Origin: an uncultured Coriobacteriaceae bacterium
GTDB lineage: Bacteria > Actinomycetota > Coriobacteriia > Coriobacteriales > Eggerthellaceae
Length of the DNA: 8,577 nucleotides
Reading direction: 5' to 3'
NCBI GenBank assembly: GCA_946623915.1
Contig: CAMORQ010000064.1
Span: 1-8,577, forward strand
Shown here: positions 6,558 through 8,577 of the stretch, piece after piece
How positions within the stretch are numbered: the stretch's first letter is position 1
Layout: each line of letters starts with the position of its first letter
Made by a program: the position numbers and the translations under genes
Notes under the pieces: generated by a model
Database searches by the model: none
Told to the model about the DNA's origin: nothing
Seen by the model: only the letters and a program-made list of their open reading frames with translations

Positions 6558-7244
6558 TTAGTCGTTGTGGCGTTTCAGGTGCTCGACAGGCTTGCTCATT
6601 GCGTCAAGAAGCGGCATGGAAAGGTCGTGGGACGGCTTTGTGTTGATGCCGAACATCAGCGACGAAAGGCGAATCAGCGCCACGAGCACCACGCAGATGA
6701 TGGGCGCATAATGCGGCAGGATGCCGTAGACCTTCATCAGCGCGAATACGGTCGATCCGATGACGGCGGCAGTGCCATAGAGCGATCCTGGTTGGAAGGC
6801 GGTTATGGGGCGGCCCATCAATGCGTCGCGCACGATGCCACCGCCGACCGACGCGATGGCGGCCAGCATAATAGCGGGAACGATAGACAGCCCGGCGGAA
6901 AGCGCCTTGCCCACGGTGATCACGCCCCACATGCCCAGCGACAGCGTGTCTACTATGTCCACTGCGCGCGTGATGTAGGTGATCAGCTGCCCAAAGTAAA
7001 ACACGACGATGGCGGTGGCTACGCAGGCCACGATAAGCGACGGCTGCTGGAACGCGTAGATGCCGTAGTCCTGCAGCAGCACATCGCGGAAGATGGCGCC
7101 GAACAGCCCCGTGATGATGGTGATGACGATCACGCCGAAGATGTCGTAGCGGGCACGAGTGGCGACCATGGCACCGCTGACCGCGGCGGTGACCGTGGCC
7201 ATCAATTCGAACCAATAGGGTATGTCCAGAACCGATTCCAGCAT
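6558..7244 (-). CDS. TRIC/UPF0126 family membrane channel protein
   Basis: A 228-residue hydrophobic protein with about seven membrane spans, built as two copies of a three-helix repeat as in bacterial TRIC (trimeric intracellular cation) channels, which conduct K+ and other monovalent cations. Repeat 1 holds SGAMVATRARYDIFG (23-37) and GLFGAIFRDVLL (46-57). Repeat 2 holds GGGIVRDALMG (134-144) and LYGTAA (155-160). The second repeat keeps the family's GGGxxRD motif; the first reads FGAIFRD. The C-terminal tail (about 203-228) is polar. The ATG is preceded by AGGGA (7251-7255, reverse strand), six bases away. It starts 14 bases after the phospholipase-like gene on the same strand, so the two should be cotranscribed. 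Family assignment is solid; the ion and physiological role are inferred from the family. Confidence 0.9.
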   Translation of the reverse strand: MLESVLDIPYWFELMATVTAAVSGAMVATRARYDIFGVIVITIITGLFGAIFRDVLLQDYGIYAFQQPSLIVACVATAIVVFYFGQLITYITRAVDIVDTLSLGMWGVITVGKALSAGLSIVPAIMLAAIASVGGGIVRDALMGRPITAFQPGSLYGTAAVIGSTVFALMKVYGILPHYAPIICVVLVALIRLSSLMFGINTKPSHDLSMPLLDAMSKPVEHLKRHND

Positions 7245-7258
7245 GCGGCGTCCCTGCG

Positions 7259-8212
7259 TTAGTGCACCACCAGCACGGCAACAGTCGGTTCACCCGAGAA
7301 GTTCACGTCGCGCGTGATGGCGCGCGCATCGTCTTCCGTGAAGGTGCGCCTGCCGAATCGTTCGATGGAATCGGCCGCCGCATCGATAGCTTCCTGGTAT
7401 ATGTCCCAGAACGATAGGGTGTGCGTCTCGCCGGTGAACGGGTTGGTCCACGTCTCGTGCGCGGAGTTAGCAAACCAGCTGTCTTCGATCAGCTGCGCTT
7501 TGTGGGCCATCGCGCCGAAGAACGAATGCGCTCGGACCTGGCGTTCGGCCATCATGGCTAGCATCCGCTTTACGCCAAAGGGGGAATGCATGGCTGCCAG
7601 CGTTATACGGTAGCATTCCACCGCCGTGGGGAATGTGCTTGTGGGAATCTGAATCCCGTACACCGAAAGCGCCAGGTAGGCGTATAGCTTCTGAATGATG
7701 GCGAGCACTTCCGGGCGTGCCTCCAAGGTGTTGTCGACGGCAGGGTAGTCGCGCACGGTCTGATGCCGCTTGGCTGTGAGCACCATCTCGTCCAGTTCGC
7801 GTTCGATTTCCGCATGGATCTCGCGGCCGTCGGATCGCGACAGCCCGTCGATGCCGGCGTCGCACAGGGCGAACTGCGTGCTGTAGACCAGCGGATGCAT
7901 GCGCGAATCCAGTGCGAGATGTCCCAGGAAACCTTGCGCGTAGGCTTCGCCCACCGGGCGCTCGTCGTCGTCCAGAATGTCGAGGGACCTGCGCAGCGCA
8001 ACGACAAGGTCGTTCGTGTGCTCCTTGTGCATACGGCTTCCCAGTTTGTGCAGCGAATGCATGGCCGGGTTGATAGCCAGGAAAAACAACGGGTCGGGTC
8101 CTTGGTTGCCCAACAGGAAGGCATCGCGCTCGTCGAGCGTCGAGTTCTCCATGGTTCCGAACGCGTCGAGCACGTCGCGTCCGAAGAAATCGTGTGTGAG
8201 TATCGCAGGCAA
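7259..8212 (-). CDS. Zinc-dependent phospholipase C-like protein (PF00882-type), TTG start
   Basis: A 317-residue protein from the chosen start, resembling the zinc-dependent phospholipase C-like family annotated widely in Firmicutes and Actinobacteria. Likely metal ligands are His7 (LTHDFFG), Asp40 (GNQGPDP), His98, Asp102 and His106 (GHLALDSRMHP), and His133/Glu137 (HAEIE). The frame is open a further 91 codons upstream, to an ATG at 8485, but that part is low-complexity, unconserved and would overlap the divergent lipoprotein gene. The TTG at 8212 has AAGGAG eight bases before it, and the conserved sequence begins immediately after, so I take it as the start. There is no signal peptide, unlike secreted toxin-type phospholipases, so it probably acts inside the cell on an unknown phosphoester. 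It is the first gene of an operon with the TRIC channel. Enzymatic activity is unproven. Confidence 0.82.
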   Translation of the reverse strand: MPAILTHDFFGRDVLDAFGTMENSTLDERDAFLLGNQGPDPLFFLAINPAMHSLHKLGSRMHKEHTNDLVVALRRSLDILDDDERPVGEAYAQGFLGHLALDSRMHPLVYSTQFALCDAGIDGLSRSDGREIHAEIERELDEMVLTAKRHQTVRDYPAVDNTLEARPEVLAIIQKLYAYLALSVYGIQIPTSTFPTAVECYRITLAAMHSPFGVKRMLAMMAERQVRAHSFFGAMAHKAQLIEDSWFANSAHETWTNPFTGETHTLSFWDIYQEAIDAAADSIERFGRRTFTEDDARAITRDVNFSGEPTVAVLVVH

Positions 8213-8220
8213 AGCACAAG

Positions 8221-8226
8221 CTCCTT
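8221..8226 (-). promoter_or_regulatory. Shine-Dalgarno deciding the TTG start at 8212
   Basis: AAGGAG on the - strand lies eight bases before the in-frame TTG (8212-8210). A nearer GTG is out of frame with the conserved protein. Confidence 0.75.
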
Positions 8227-8248
8227 GGTCCGAATGCGTCTGGTCAAT

Positions 8249-8277
8249 CTTATACAATGGGGATGTGCTTGAAAACG
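8249..8277 (-). promoter_or_regulatory. Candidate promoter of the phospholipase-like/TRIC operon
   Basis: A -10-like TATAAG (8254 to 8249, - strand) sits in an AT-rich island within an otherwise GC-rich spacer. The matching -35 region (8272-8277, CGTTTT, 17-base spacing) is weak. Transcription would begin near 8242 and give a leader of about 30 bases, which fits the TTG start and its Shine-Dalgarno sequence. Confidence 0.45.
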
Positions 8278-8321
8278 GATATGCACAAAGGTGACAAAAG
8301 CGGCATGCTGGTATCGGCTCT

Positions 8322-8361
8322 CGGCGGCGTGCGGTGGCGTACGGCGGCGTGCGGTGGCGCA
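8322..8361. repeat. Two tandem 20-bp repeats in the divergent spacer
   Basis: The unit CGGCGGCGTGCGGTGGCG plus TA (8322-8341) is repeated at once with CA at its end (8342-8361); only one base differs. It lies between the operon promoter and the lipoprotein gene. It may be a slippage duplication or a pair of regulator binding sites. Confidence 0.8.
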
Positions 8362-8382
8362 TGGCCGCCGCGGGCGCCATGC
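8359..8382. repeat. 7-bp inverted repeat next to the tandem duplication
   Basis: GCATGGC (8359-8365) and GCCATGC (8376-8382) are exact reverse complements around a ten-base GC-only loop. No T-run follows. It could be an operator or a leader hairpin for the downstream lipoprotein gene. Confidence 0.5.
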
Positions 8383-8476
8383 AGCGGTGAACGGCGGCTG
8401 CGCGCGATGACGTCCGTTCGCCGCGTGGGGTTCCGTTGGCGGTTGCGGTCAGCTCGCGAAAGGGTTTAGAGAAGAC

Positions 8477-8577
8477 ATGATGCAAACTTGGACAAAAGCG
8501 GTGCAGCGCGTGTGCGCACTCGCCCTTGCTTGCTTGGTGGCGCTGGCGGCGTGCGCGTGCACACCTGTTTCTGGCGG
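8477..8577 (+). CDS. N-terminus of a putative lipoprotein (cut by window edge)
   Basis: Translation from the ATG at 8477 (or the adjacent ATG at 8480) gives a positively charged start (Lys7, Arg11), a hydrophobic stretch (about 12-24) and a lipobox LAAC with Cys26, followed by ACTPVSG. This is a type II lipoprotein signal peptide: the mature protein would be lipidated on Cys26 and anchored to the outer face of the cell membrane. Only 33 codons are present, so the function of the mature domain is unknown. Upstream AGAGAAG (8468-8474) is a weak ribosome binding site. The gene diverges from the phospholipase-like/TRIC operon. Confidence 0.75.
   Translation, partial: MMQTWTKAVQRVCALALACLVALAACACTPVSG

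Noticed and set aside
6489..7262. 257-codon + strand frame opposite the TRIC gene
   Set aside because: The antisense TRIC frame has clear family motifs and membrane helices, while this one is a Asp/His/Arg-rich shadow.
8257..8469. 70-codon + strand frame ending just before the lipoprotein gene
   Set aside because: There is no Shine-Dalgarno before the ATG, the composition is Arg/Ala-rich, and it crosses the tandem repeats; it might be transcribed but shows no sign of coding.
1..8577. CRISPR array, insertion sequence or prophage elements
   Set aside because: There are no regularly spaced repeat-spacer units, no transposase, integrase or phage genes, and no paired terminal repeats with target duplications.

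Overview
This is a GC-rich, gene-dense bacterial segment with Shine-Dalgarno sequences ahead of most genes and abundant chromosomal housekeeping functions. Gene content and order (a RecJ nuclease fused to a helicase, then a long bifunctional Rel, then a small metallo-beta-lactamase-fold hydrolase) together with protein style suggest an actinobacterium of the Coriobacteriia/Eggerthellaceae type. That placement is inference from gene content and composition; no rRNA or marker alignment was possible. Nothing here looks like a phage, plasmid, insertion sequence or CRISPR array.

Left part, + strand (1-6200): a tightly packed run. It opens with the 3' part of recJ, whose product carries the C-terminal RecJ domains followed by a complete RecQ-like SF2 helicase. 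Its stop codon abuts the ATG of rel, the ppGpp synthetase/hydrolase. The rel stop codon lies inside the ribosome binding site of a 225-residue glyoxalase II-like hydrolase. After 75 bases comes a DUF47/PhoU-like protein, and then a strong intrinsic terminator. Many bacteria keep recJ, apt, rel, dtd and a hydrolase of this kind together; here apt and dtd are absent from the cluster.

Middle (6201-6557): a convergent intergenic region with no credible gene. It is rich in short direct repeats and inverted repeats and is unusually long for a gap between converging genes.

Right part, - strand (8212 down to 6558): a two-gene operon. The first gene encodes a cytoplasmic zinc-dependent phospholipase C-like protein, which probably starts at a TTG codon chosen by its Shine-Dalgarno sequence. 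Fourteen bases later comes a TRIC/UPF0126-family membrane channel. A divergent spacer (8213-8476) holds a plausible promoter for this operon, a 20-bp tandem duplication and an inverted repeat. On the far side begins a + strand lipoprotein gene, cut off by the window edge after 33 codons.

The most noteworthy points are the nuclease-helicase fusion with an altered aromatic-rich loop and no zinc cluster, the question of where Rel really starts, the DUF47 protein without its usual phosphate transporter, the pairing of a phospholipase C-like protein with a TRIC channel, and the repeat-rich convergent spacer. No clearly new system is demonstrated.
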